Shown here: positions 14,882 to 22,163 of the stretch, in pieces | How the letters are laid out: every line of letters starts with the position of its first letter | Position numbering within the stretch: the first letter of the stretch is position 1 | Assembly (NCBI GenBank): GCA_023386635.1 | Contig: JAEWJH010000085.1 | Span: forward strand, 1 to 22,730 | Reading direction: 5' to 3' | Origin: Pseudomonadota bacterium | GTDB lineage: Bacteria; Pseudomonadota; Alphaproteobacteria; Rhizobiales; Xanthobacteraceae | DNA length: 22,730 nt | The notes under the pieces: generated by a model | Told to the model about the DNA's origin: nothing | Databases searched by the model: none | Seen by the model: only the letters and a program-made list of their open reading frames with translations | Made by a program: the position numbers and the translations under genes

Positions 14882-15233
14882 GCATAGAGTCAGCCGATAG
14901 GTGTTTGGTATACAATCTCAACAAAAGGCCGAATGAAAAAAACCCTGCGCAAAGCAACACCGCGAGCAAAAAGATATCGCCAATTTCAGCAGCTCCTTGC
15001 TCGACAATAACTAAGTATCCAACGAGGCTTGCTCCCCCGACGATAAGCAGCAGCAGTGATAAAGACGTTTGGACCGCAGCTCGACATGACGCGAGGTGGG
15101 TACCGACAATTGCCCCGGCCAAAAAACCGAAAGCACCCAGAATTTTCAAAGCATTTAGTTCTCGTGGGACCGGTATCCCGTAGGCAATAACCGTCCCAAT
15201 AAGAACAAAAATTCCAGTGACAGCTTTATTCAT
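14871..15233 (-). CDS. Four-helix membrane protein, 120 aa, cargo
   Basis: The product has four hydrophobic segments (about residues 6-22, 31-50, 56-76 and 83-105) separated by short loops, and ends LYTKHLSADSMPSR. No family is recognised. Its start overlaps the stop of the secreted-protein gene by ATGA, so the two are an operon. Its stop overlaps the convergent integrase end by 11 bases. The segment is AT-richer than the chromosomal genes, consistent with cargo inserted beside the integrase. Confidence 0.72.
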   Translation of the reverse strand: MNKAVTGIFVLIGTVIAYGIPVPRELNALKILGAFGFLAGAIVGTHLASCRAAVQTSLSLLLLIVGGASLVGYLVIVEQGAAEIGDIFLLAVLLCAGFFSFGLLLRLYTKHLSADSMPSR

Positions 15234-16114
15234 TTAGTCGGGACAAATAGTGTGACATCGGTAATGGTGATCGGAGTTCTGTTCTTGTCGAACACAACCA
15301 TCTCTGCTTTGAGCTTTGTCGCTGCCGAACTCGAAATCTGAAAATACTTTTTCCCTGGGCCGGATAAAAGCAGCAAATCCTCCTTTTCAAAACTCGCCAA
15401 CTCAGACGCGGACAAGACATCACCCAACGTCTTGGCGGGGATTTGCTTGGTGTAAGCTCCGAATGTCGTGACTACAGCTTTTTGGCCCATAGCTACAGTC
15501 TTTGCCAGCTCAGCGGGGGAGAATGCCCCGGCCAATTTTGTGAAGCCGACCTCAAATTCGTGAGAATTGCTGTCGACCATCAAAAAGACGCCGTCTTTAG
15601 TCGCGCCGCTTGATACGCCAATCTGTATCGGAACAGTCGCCCCATTCTCATCTTGGTATGTGGTATCGATGCGCGAGCCCACGGATGTTTTTGGAGGCTC
15701 GTCGGAAACGAAAACAACAGCTTCTTCCCGCTGCTCGTTGGTGCCGTAGATAATCGGCGCATCCCGGTCTGGCCGTTCTGCTACTCGGTCGACGAATGAC
15801 AGCTTGCAATAAATTCCGCCTGCCGGTAGCGGGCGCAGCAAAGGGACCCGGATTCCCGCTTTTTGCCAGTTTACCCCCAGAGAGCGGGTCCCATTATTTT
15901 TTATGTAGTGCCAGATCCTTATCCGACCGTCATTCCACTGGTCCGCGTCCGACGCCCAGTCAAATTGCGCGAAGACATTATCGACCCCTGCGCGAAAAGC
16001 AGTTGGCGTGCCACGGTCAAAAGCCGACAAGTCACACCCGGCCGAAACGACCCCGGAGGACGCTACCCAACAAATCGCCGCGAAAAATGCCCTGTGCATT
16101 TGTCTGCAACCCAT
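15230..16114 (-). CDS. Secreted or lipid-anchored protein of unknown function, 294 aa, cargo
   Basis: The N-terminus from the ATG at 16114 (MGCRQMHRAFFAAICWVASS) is a signal peptide, with likely cleavage near VVSAG before CDLSAFDRG. The Cys makes lipidation possible but the lipobox is imperfect. The mature part is about 265 residues, beta-rich by composition, with no motif I recognise (examples: GRIRIWHYIKNNGTRSLGVN, VVFVSDEPPKTSVGSR). ATG 16099 is an equally good start, and neither has a clear ribosome site; the frame is open to 16153. It is co-translated with the four-helix membrane protein, so the pair probably works together at the envelope, perhaps as a surface-exclusion or defence cargo (speculative). 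Confidence 0.7.
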   Translation of the reverse strand: MGCRQMHRAFFAAICWVASSGVVSAGCDLSAFDRGTPTAFRAGVDNVFAQFDWASDADQWNDGRIRIWHYIKNNGTRSLGVNWQKAGIRVPLLRPLPAGGIYCKLSFVDRVAERPDRDAPIIYGTNEQREEAVVFVSDEPPKTSVGSRIDTTYQDENGATVPIQIGVSSGATKDGVFLMVDSNSHEFEVGFTKLAGAFSPAELAKTVAMGQKAVVTTFGAYTKQIPAKTLGDVLSASELASFEKEDLLLLSGPGKKYFQISSSAATKLKAEMVVFDKNRTPITITDVTLFVPTK

Positions 16115-16196
16115 GATGGAAACAAGCAAATCACGCCCGCAGGGTTGTCGCAAGGCTCCGCTTTGAATCCGCCCACGGGCTAATCTTCTGCCACTC

Positions 16197-16286
<90 letters not shown>

Positions 16287-16450
16287 TCAGGGGCAGATAT
16301 AGGGCCGCCGGCGGCCTCCGGTCCACCGCCGAACGTCATCCCTCCCCAGGTGCCCCGGTCAGCCTTTCAAGTGCAGCCGCACCCCCGGGGGCTTGCTCCC
16401 GGGAGCCGGCGGGCGTGTAATCCGGCCGGTACACAACCAAGGGGGCGGAA
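16287..16450. other. Spacer with palindromes between tRNA and small exported protein gene
   Basis: Bases 16303-16316 are a perfect 14-bp palindrome, GGCCGCCGGCGGCC, and CCCGGG is repeated in inverted sense around 16382-16402 with a short loop. No gene is seen. The stretch should contain the leftward tRNA promoter and the rightward promoter of the next gene. Confidence 0.4.
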
Positions 16451-16750
16451 ATGCTGAAGATCGTGATCGCCGCGGCGGCCGTGGCTCTGATGGCCGGGCC
16501 CGCCGCCGCACAGTACGGCTCGCGCGGATCGAGCTACGGGCTTTATGGAGGGGGGAGTGGCAGCGGGCTGTACGGCTCGGGGTCGAATTCCAATAGCCAC
16601 TACAACGGCGGCTACACGAACAACCACGGCACCTACGTCGCGCCGCACATGTCCACCAACCCCAACAGCACTCAGATGGACAATTACGGCACGCGGGGCA
16701 ACCTCAACCCCTACACCGGCAGCTACGGCACCCGCTCGCCGCGGTATTGA
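16451..16750 (+). CDS. Small exported Gly/Ser/Asn/Tyr-rich protein, 99 aa
   Basis: The product starts with a signal peptide (MLKIVIAAAAVALMAGPAAA, cleavage after AQ or AAA). The mature part is about 78 residues of low-complexity Gly, Ser, Tyr, Asn and Thr (YGLYGGGSGSGLYGSGS) with no Cys. Such short exported proteins are common on Bradyrhizobium-type chromosomes and their function is unknown. It lies inside the element between the tRNA and attR and is GC-rich, like the chromosome. It may therefore be chromosomal DNA captured with the tRNA. GGGGGCGG precedes the ATG closely, and a strong hairpin follows the stop. Confidence 0.72.
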   Translation: MLKIVIAAAAVALMAGPAAAQYGSRGSSYGLYGGGSGSGLYGSGSNSNSHYNGGYTNNHGTYVAPHMSTNPNSTQMDNYGTRGNLNPYTGSYGTRSPRY

Positions 16751-16761
16751 TCGCCGCGCAA

Positions 16762-16791
16762 CGGCCGGCGTCTCTTTACAGGCGCCGGCCG
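16762..16791 (+). terminator. Terminator-like hairpin after the small exported protein
   Basis: CGGCCGGCG (16762-16770) pairs perfectly with CGCCGGCCG (16783-16791) around a 12-base loop, 12 bases after the stop codon. It is followed only by GTTTGG, so it is a weak intrinsic terminator by sequence. Confidence 0.55.
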
Positions 16792-16826
16792 GTTTGGAAC
16801 GAAGCGCGAAGATCAACGGCGATGCC

Positions 16827-16846
16827 GGGTTACTCTGGGGTTACTC
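16827..16846 (+). repeat. Direct repeats near the right end, possible integrase arm sites
   Basis: GGGTTACTC occurs at 16827-16835 and 16838-16846, an 11-bp period, about 45 bp inside attR. The same GGGTTAC occurs at 1001-1007 near the left end, and ACCCTGTCC is repeated at 894-902 and 984-992. Short direct repeats inside both ends are the usual look of arm-type sites for integrase and excisionase. Confidence 0.4.
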
Positions 16847-16891
16847 GGAGCCAGAAAATGGTCCGTTTTCCGCGCAAATAGCGGGTTGCTG

Positions 16892-16903
16892 GCGGTCTTG
16901 AAA
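16892..16903 (+). repeat. attR core, 12-bp direct repeat
   Basis: This is the second copy of GCGGTCTTGAAA. The sequence to its left (TTGCTG) does not continue the tRNA, whereas the sequence to its right (ACCGCCG) completes the anticodon stem, so this is the right end of the element. Confidence 0.88.
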
Positions 16904-16954
16904 ACCGCCGTGCCCGCAAGGGTACCGTGAGTTCGAATCTCACCCCTTCCGCCA
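16904..16954 (+). pseudogene. 3' half of the split tRNA-Ser(UGA)
   Basis: This holds the 3' anticodon strand ACCGC, the long variable arm (GTGCCCGCAAGGGTAC), the T-arm GTGAGTTCGAATCTCAC, the acceptor strand CCCTTCC, G and CCA. It pairs exactly with the 5' half at 847-885 (GGAAGGG, GCGGT). The preceding element sequence does not rebuild a D-arm or acceptor, so no functional tRNA is expected from this end either. Confidence 0.93.
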
Positions 16955-17317
16955 GCATTCCCGGACGGGCGCGTCACCCTTCCAAGCTCGCTTCGCTCGC
17001 ACCCTCGGGTCGAGCCTGAGGGTGGGCTCTCAGAATGAGGAAGAGTTCCGCCGCTCTCGCAGCCGTCATGCGCGGGCTTGTCCCGCCCATCCCGCTTAGG
17101 CAGGCACGGTGCTCGCCTTGCCGGGATCACCGGGCATCGGCGTTCGTAACGACGCCGTTCTTCGAACGACTATGCCCGGTGATGACGTGGTGAGAGTTGT
17201 ATCGTGTCTATCCCCCGGAGCCACCTCACAATGAGGCGCAAGGAGAGTTAGACTTTTTTCAAATCATACGCGCTGTCCAACGCGGACCTCGACGCGAGAG
17301 CGAGCGCCCGCGATGCC
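16955..17317. other. Repeat-rich chromosomal intergenic region
   Basis: No gene is seen. Hairpins include CACCCTC/GAGGGTG at 17000-17006/17018-17024. The stretch at 17070-17100, with alternating GCGGGCTTGTCCCGC-type sequence, looks like the dispersed palindromic repeats of Bradyrhizobium and relatives. A large inverted repeat lies at 17126-17183 (listed separately). This is chromosomal DNA just outside the element. Confidence 0.5.
17126..17183. repeat. Branched inverted repeat
   Basis: ATCACCGGGCAT (17126-17137) and its exact complement ATGCCCGGTGAT (17172-17183) form a 12-bp stem. Inside are a hairpin CGGCGT/ACGCCG and a second small hairpin with arms GTTC and GAAC, so the whole can fold as a three-way junction. 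It may be a REP-like dispersed element. Confidence 0.55.
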
Positions 17318-17494
17318 TCACGACGCCCACAGCACCAGCTTGAGGCGATGGCCGCAGCCGCAATCGAATTCGCGCGTCTCGGCATCCTGAATGGATCCGT
17401 GCGGCTCGACCCTGGCGAGACGCATGTCATTGCCGCAGATGCAGGTCGGTGTTTCGGTGGAATCCGGCTCCAGCACGCGCTCGATGATCGACAT
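17318..17494 (-). CDS. Small zinc-ribbon protein, 58 aa
   Basis: The ATG at 17494 has GAGG six bases upstream; an adjacent ATG at 17497 is the alternative. The protein reads MSIIERVLEPDSTETPTCIC at the start and DCGCGHRLKLVLWAS at the end. It has two Cys pairs (C-x-C-G and C-x-C-G-H) about 27 residues apart, a rubredoxin-like zinc ribbon. Proteins of this size and pattern are common in Bradyrhizobium-type genomes with no known function. The frame is open upstream to 17659, but that part looks like non-coding Arg-rich sequence and overlaps the intergenic region. Confidence 0.75.
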   Translation of the reverse strand: MSIIERVLEPDSTETPTCICGNDMRLARVEPHGSIQDAETREFDCGCGHRLKLVLWAS

Positions 17495-17727
17495 CATAAC
17501 CCTCTGCGTTTCTGGAACTTGTTGACGCGTTCCGCGCCAATAACGCGGAACCCGTCGTTCGGTTGCACTGCAGCGTGGATTTCCGCCCCTCGGGTCGAAC
17601 GGCGCTGCGGAGCGCAAACACGAAAAACAGCAATGACGTCGCATCGCCAAGCCAGGCAATTGACGCCACGCCGAAATGGAACTCTTCGGTGCGTTCGGCG
17701 TTGGTTGTGCATTGCGTCGGAGAACGA

Positions 17728-18549
17728 ATGAACGGACCGGTCATGCCCTCGGAAGCGAACGATGCAGACCGGATTCTTCCGCTGGCGCCCGACACCACGG
17801 CGCTGCTGCTCGACATTGACGGAACGCTGCTCGATTTCGCGCCGACGCCACGCGAAGTCTGGGTCTCTCCCGAATTGCTGCACACGCTGCGCACGCTGCA
17901 CGGCGCCCTGGGTGGCGCGGTCGCCTTCGTCAGCGGGCGCGTCGTCTCGGATATCGATCTCGTATTCTCCCCGCTCCTTCTGCCCGCCGTCGGCGGCCAC
18001 GGCGCGGAACTGCGCATAGACCTTTCCACCGATCGTGGCGTCGCGCCTCCACCCCTGCCCGGTCCGATCAAGCGGGATTTCGCGATCGTCGGCAAACTCG
18101 GGCGGGGCGTGCTGGTCGAGGACAAAGGCTATGCGCTGGCATTGCACTATCGGCTGGCGCCGGAACTGGGACCGAAGGTGATCGCCACCGCGCAGGCGAT
18201 CCAGGAGCGCCTGCCGGCGGGCGCCGTGGAGCTGATCCTCGGCAAGTTCGTCGTCGAGGTGAAGCCCGCCGGGCTGACAAAGGCAACAGGCGTCGAATAT
18301 CTGATGACCCAGAAGCCGTTTCACGGCCGACGGCCGATCTTCATCGGTGACGACGTGACCGACGAAACCGTATTCCCGATCCTGCCGAACTATCGCGGGT
18401 TCGGATTTTCGGTCGGCCGGAGGATTGCCGGCACCGACGGATGTTTTGACGACCCGCGTTCGGTGCGCCATTGGCTCGCACGCGCGGCGCACGAACTGGT
18501 CGAGCGTTCCGCTGCTGCCGCGGACAAGGCACCGGCCTATCAGCAGTAA
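17728..18549 (+). CDS. otsB: Trehalose-6-phosphate phosphatase
   Basis: The protein has 273 residues, of the HAD superfamily. Motif I is LLLDIDGTLLDF with nucleophile Asp29 and Asp31. VAFVSGRVVSDID (motif II Ser), VGGHGAEL, LGKFVVEVKPAGLTKATGVE (Lys of motif III) and FIGDDVTDETVF (motif IV acidic residues) are in the order of OtsB enzymes. It removes phosphate from trehalose-6-phosphate to give trehalose. GGAGAACGA precedes the ATG at 17728; Met at 17743 is an alternative. The usual partner OtsA (synthase) is not next to it here; instead the cluster continues with a ROK protein, a glucan phosphorylase and a sugar kinase. Confidence 0.92.
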   Translation: MNGPVMPSEANDADRILPLAPDTTALLLDIDGTLLDFAPTPREVWVSPELLHTLRTLHGALGGAVAFVSGRVVSDIDLVFSPLLLPAVGGHGAELRIDLSTDRGVAPPPLPGPIKRDFAIVGKLGRGVLVEDKGYALALHYRLAPELGPKVIATAQAIQERLPAGAVELILGKFVVEVKPAGLTKATGVEYLMTQKPFHGRRPIFIGDDVTDETVFPILPNYRGFGFSVGRRIAGTDGCFDDPRSVRHWLARAAHELVERSAAAADKAPAYQQ

Positions 18550-18602
18550 TGTCCCGCAAGAACGGCGCGTGCGTTCGCTCGCGGCAACGAACGGAAGAAA
18601 AC

Positions 18603-19667
18603 ATGGGCGGCGATTCCAAAGACAAGGCGGACGTGATCACCGGGCATGGCACCTCGCAATTGCCGGCGGTGATCGTCGATTCCTACAATATCGAAATCCG
18701 GGACGGCGACGGCTTCATCGGCGATCGCGCCAACAAGCAGGCGTTTCGCGACATTCTCGACGAGGTGCGCAAGTCCAATCGCAAGGCCAGCGGCGACGAT
18801 CCTGTGGGCGATGAGGACAGCGACGAGATCAGCAAGAAGGCCATTGATGAACTGTTGACGAGCGACGATCCGCGCGCGGCGGCGGTTGTGCACACCGCCG
18901 TCGAGCAGTTCGCGCAGGAACTGACGGGCGTCGTCAAACGATTCCTCAAGACGAAGGCGTGGCGCGACACCGAGCGCATCGCCGTCGGCGGTGGCATGAG
19001 GCAAAGCCGCGCCGGCGAGATCGCGATCCATCGCGCCATGCTGCTGCTGCACGACGATGGCATCGACGTCGAACTGGTGCCGATCCGGCACCATCCCGAT
19101 GAGGCCGGGCTCATCGGCGCGGTGCATCTCGCGCCGGCCTGGGTGTTTCGCGGGCACGACGCGATTCTCGCCGTCGACATCGGCGGCACCAACATCCGTG
19201 CCGGCATTGTGGAACTCAATCAGAAAAAATCGTCGACGCTGGAAAAAGCAAAAGTGTGGAAATCCGTGCTGTGGCGTCATGCAGATGACAAAATCAAGCG
19301 CGACGCCGCAGTCGAGAAGCTCGCCGATATGCTGCGGAAGATGATCTCTGCCGCAAGGAAGGAGAAGATCGAACTCGCGCCTTTCATCGGGATCGGCTGC
19401 CCCGGCGTGATCGAGCGCGACGGGTCGATCGATCGCGGGGCGCAGAACCTGCCCGGCAACTGGTCCGGAAAGGATTTCCATCTGCCGCAGAATCTCTGCT
19501 CGCTCATTCCGGCCATCGAGGATCAGGAGACGACCGTGTTGATGCACAATGACGCCGTGGTGCAGGGGCTCAGTCAGCTCCCGTTCATGCGCGATATCGA
19601 GGGTTGGGGCGTCCTGACCATCGGCACCGGGCTCGGCAATGCGCGGTTCAGCAACCGCAAATCCTGA
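18603..19667 (+). CDS. ROK-family protein with permuted domain order
   Basis: The protein has 354 residues; the start at 18603 is preceded by GGAAG. An ATG at 18549 overlapping the otsB stop (TAATG) would add 18 residues. ROK sugar-kinase motifs are present but in an unusual order. The motifs that normally close the protein, VGGGMRQ (about 128-134) and DEAGLIGAVHL (about 166-176), come first. Then come the usual N-terminal phosphate-binding AVDIGGTNIRAG (190-201), IGIGCPGV (263-270), the catalytic Asp in HNDAV (about 317) and GTGLG (341-345) at the very end. The zinc-binding C-x-C-G-x2-G-C segment is not seen. It should bind ATP and a sugar, perhaps glucose phosphorylation feeding or draining the glycogen/trehalose pathway. 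Its role is inferred from its neighbours. Confidence 0.82.
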   Translation: MGGDSKDKADVITGHGTSQLPAVIVDSYNIEIRDGDGFIGDRANKQAFRDILDEVRKSNRKASGDDPVGDEDSDEISKKAIDELLTSDDPRAAAVVHTAVEQFAQELTGVVKRFLKTKAWRDTERIAVGGGMRQSRAGEIAIHRAMLLLHDDGIDVELVPIRHHPDEAGLIGAVHLAPAWVFRGHDAILAVDIGGTNIRAGIVELNQKKSSTLEKAKVWKSVLWRHADDKIKRDAAVEKLADMLRKMISAARKEKIELAPFIGIGCPGVIERDGSIDRGAQNLPGNWSGKDFHLPQNLCSLIPAIEDQETTVLMHNDAVVQGLSQLPFMRDIEGWGVLTIGTGLGNARFSNRKS

Positions 19668-19679
19668 AGTGGGCAGTGC

Positions 19680-22163
19680 ATGTTACCGGTGAGGCCACGG
19701 CCGATGCAGGCTCGCCAGACCATCAGACAGCAATCGCAGGCCGAAGGAGTGGTTCGCGACCTGCGCGAGGCGATCGTGACCAAGCTCGCTTACGCGCTCG
19801 GCACGACACCGGATATGGCGACCGATCGCGAATGGTATGCGGCGGTCGCCCTCACCGCGCGTGACCGCGCCGTCGATGTCTGGATGCAGAGCGCGCGCAA
19901 CGCCACGCAACGCAAGGCCAAGCGCGTCTATTATCTCTCCATCGAATTTCTGCTCGGAAAATTGCTGATCGATACGCTCGGCAATCTCGGCCTGCTGGAA
20001 TCGATGCGCGAGGCGGTCGCGGGCTTCGGCAAGGATCTCGACCGGTTGCGCCTGTGCGAACCCGATCCGGGCCTCGGCAGTGGCGGGCTCGGACGCCTCG
20101 CGGCGTGTTATCTCGACAGCATGGCGGCGCTCGGCATTCCGGCTTTTGGCTACGGCATTCGCTACGAGCACGGTCTGTTCGAGCAGCGCTTCCATGACGG
20201 ATGGCAATCGGAATATCCCGACAACTGGCTCGCGCACGGCACGCCGTGGGAGTTTCCGCGCGCCGACGCCGCCTATCCGATCCATTTCGGCGGCGCGGTG
20301 GAATACGCCGGCGGCGATCAGGAAACGGCTCCCGCTGTCTGGTATCCGGCGGAGACCATCACCGCGACGGCGCATGACGTTCTGATCCCCGGCTGGGGCG
20401 GCAAGCACGCCAACACGCTGCGGCTGTGGCGCGCGCAGCCGGCGGCGCCGATCCAGTTGCTGGCGCTCGGACGCGGCGACGAAGGCCCGACCACGGAAGC
20501 GTTCGCCCGCGCCGAGGCGATCAACGACGTTCTATATCCCGACGACTCGACGCCGGAGGGACAGGAATTGCGGCTGCGGCAGGAGTTCTTCTTCACCTCC
20601 GCGTCGCTGCAAGACCTGATCCGCCGTCATCTGTCCGAGCACGACACGCTCGACAATCTCGCCGATCACGCGGCGGTGCAGCTCAACGATACGCATCCGG
20701 CCATCGCGGTGGCCGAGCTGATGCGCATTCTGGTCGACGAGCACGGGTTTTCCTGGAAACGCGCGTGGGAAGTGACCCGCGCGACGTTGAGCTACACCAA
20801 CCACACGCTGCTGCCGGAGGCGCTGGAAAGCTGGCCGGTCGCACTACTCAGCCGTCTGCTGCCGCGGCATCTGCAGATCATCTATCTGATCAACTGGCTT
20901 CACCTGCATGAGGCGGTTGCCGCCGGACACACCGACTCCGAGCTGATTGCGGCGATCTCGCTGATCCATGAGCTGGGCGAGCGGCGCGTGCGCATGGGGC
21001 ATCTTGCCTTCATCGGTTCGCATGCGGTCAACGGCGTCTCCGCTCTGCACACCGAGCTGATGCGCGATACCGTGTTCGCCGCGCTCGCCAAGGTCGCGCC
21101 GACGCGCATTATCAACAAGACCAACGGAATCAGCTTCCGCCGCTGGCTTTATGAGGCCAATCCGGGACTGACCGGGCTCATTCGGGACGAGTTGGGTGCG
21201 CGCATCCTGGACGATCCGGCGGCGCTGCGACGTCTTGAGCCGCTGGCGCAGAACAAGGCGTTCGTGGCGCGCTATCGCGCCGTGCGCCGGGAGAACAAGC
21301 TCGCTTTGGCCGAACTGTTGCGCGCGCAGGTCGGCGTGTCGGTCGATCCCGATGCGATGTTCGACGTGCAGATCAAGCGCATCCACGAATACAAGCGGCA
21401 ACTGCTCAACATTCTGGAGACGATCGCGCTCTGGCAGGCGATGCAGGCGGCGCCGCAGCACGACTGGCCAAGCCGGCTAAAGATCTTTGCCGGCAAGGCG
21501 GCGGGGAGCTACGAACGCGCGAAGCTGATCATCAAGCTTGCGCATGACGTGGCGACGACGATCAACAACGATCCGGTCACCGGCGACCGGCTCAAGCTTA
21601 TCTTTGTGCCAAACTACAGCGTCGAGATCGCCTCGCGGATCGTCTGCGCCGCGGACGTGTCCGAGCAGATTTCCGCCGCCGGCATGGAAGCCTCCGGCAC
21701 CGGCAACATGAAGCTCGCGCTCAACGGCGCGATCACCATCGGCACGCTCGACGGCGCGACGGTGGAAATCCGCGATCATGTCGGCGCCGACAATGTCGTG
21801 ATCTTCGGTCTGACGGCAGCCGAGGTCGCAGCCCGGCGCAAGGATCGTTTCGCGGGCAAGGAGGCGGTCGGGCCGGAGCTTGCCGGCGTCATCGACGCAC
21901 TCGAGAGCGGCGCGCTTTCGCCCGACGATCCGATGCGTTACGCTGCGATCGTCGCCTCCCTTCTCGATCACGATCCCTTCATGGTTGCCGCCGACTTTTC
22001 CGCCTACTGGACCGCGCAGCGCGAACTCGATCGCCGCTGGCGCGACAGCGATGCGTGGTGGCAATCGAGCGTGCTCAACACCGCACGGATGGGCTGGTTC
22101 TCGTCCGACCGCGCAATTCGCGAATACGCGGACGATATCTGGCGGGTCCCGGTGACGGCATGA
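19680..22163 (+). CDS. glgP: Glycogen / alpha-glucan phosphorylase
   Basis: The protein has 827 residues, the normal length for the family. Motifs include YYLSIEFLLGKLL (about 87-99), GSGGLGRLAACYLDS, the active-site region QLNDTHPAIAVAELMR, TNHTLLPEALE, FDVQIKRIHEYKRQ, and the PLP-binding EASGTGNMKLALNG with Lys678. It releases glucose-1-phosphate from the non-reducing ends of glycogen or maltodextrin. The start could be ATG 19680 or ATG 19704 (MQARQT); neither has a strong ribosome site. It follows the ROK gene by 12 bases and its stop overlaps the next start by ATGA, so the cluster is one operon. Confidence 0.95.
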   Translation: MLPVRPRPMQARQTIRQQSQAEGVVRDLREAIVTKLAYALGTTPDMATDREWYAAVALTARDRAVDVWMQSARNATQRKAKRVYYLSIEFLLGKLLIDTLGNLGLLESMREAVAGFGKDLDRLRLCEPDPGLGSGGLGRLAACYLDSMAALGIPAFGYGIRYEHGLFEQRFHDGWQSEYPDNWLAHGTPWEFPRADAAYPIHFGGAVEYAGGDQETAPAVWYPAETITATAHDVLIPGWGGKHANTLRLWRAQPAAPIQLLALGRGDEGPTTEAFARAEAINDVLYPDDSTPEGQELRLRQEFFFTSASLQDLIRRHLSEHDTLDNLADHAAVQLNDTHPAIAVAELMRILVDEHGFSWKRAWEVTRATLSYTNHTLLPEALESWPVALLSRLLPRHLQIIYLINWLHLHEAVAAGHTDSELIAAISLIHELGERRVRMGHLAFIGSHAVNGVSALHTELMRDTVFAALAKVAPTRIINKTNGISFRRWLYEANPGLTGLIRDELGARILDDPAALRRLEPLAQNKAFVARYRAVRRENKLALAELLRAQVGVSVDPDAMFDVQIKRIHEYKRQLLNILETIALWQAMQAAPQHDWPSRLKIFAGKAAGSYERAKLIIKLAHDVATTINNDPVTGDRLKLIFVPNYSVEIASRIVCAADVSEQISAAGMEASGTGNMKLALNGAITIGTLDGATVEIRDHVGADNVVIFGLTAAEVAARRKDRFAGKEAVGPELAGVIDALESGALSPDDPMRYAAIVASLLDHDPFMVAADFSAYWTAQRELDRRWRDSDAWWQSSVLNTARMGWFSSDRAIREYADDIWRVPVTA

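Noticed and set aside
17494..18492. 332-codon frame antisense to otsB
   Set aside because: Shadow frame; HAD motifs on the plus strand prove the coding direction.
18540..19547. 335-codon frame antisense to the ROK gene
   Set aside because: High-GC shadow of a real gene with clear ROK motifs on the plus strand; the antisense product shows no domain.
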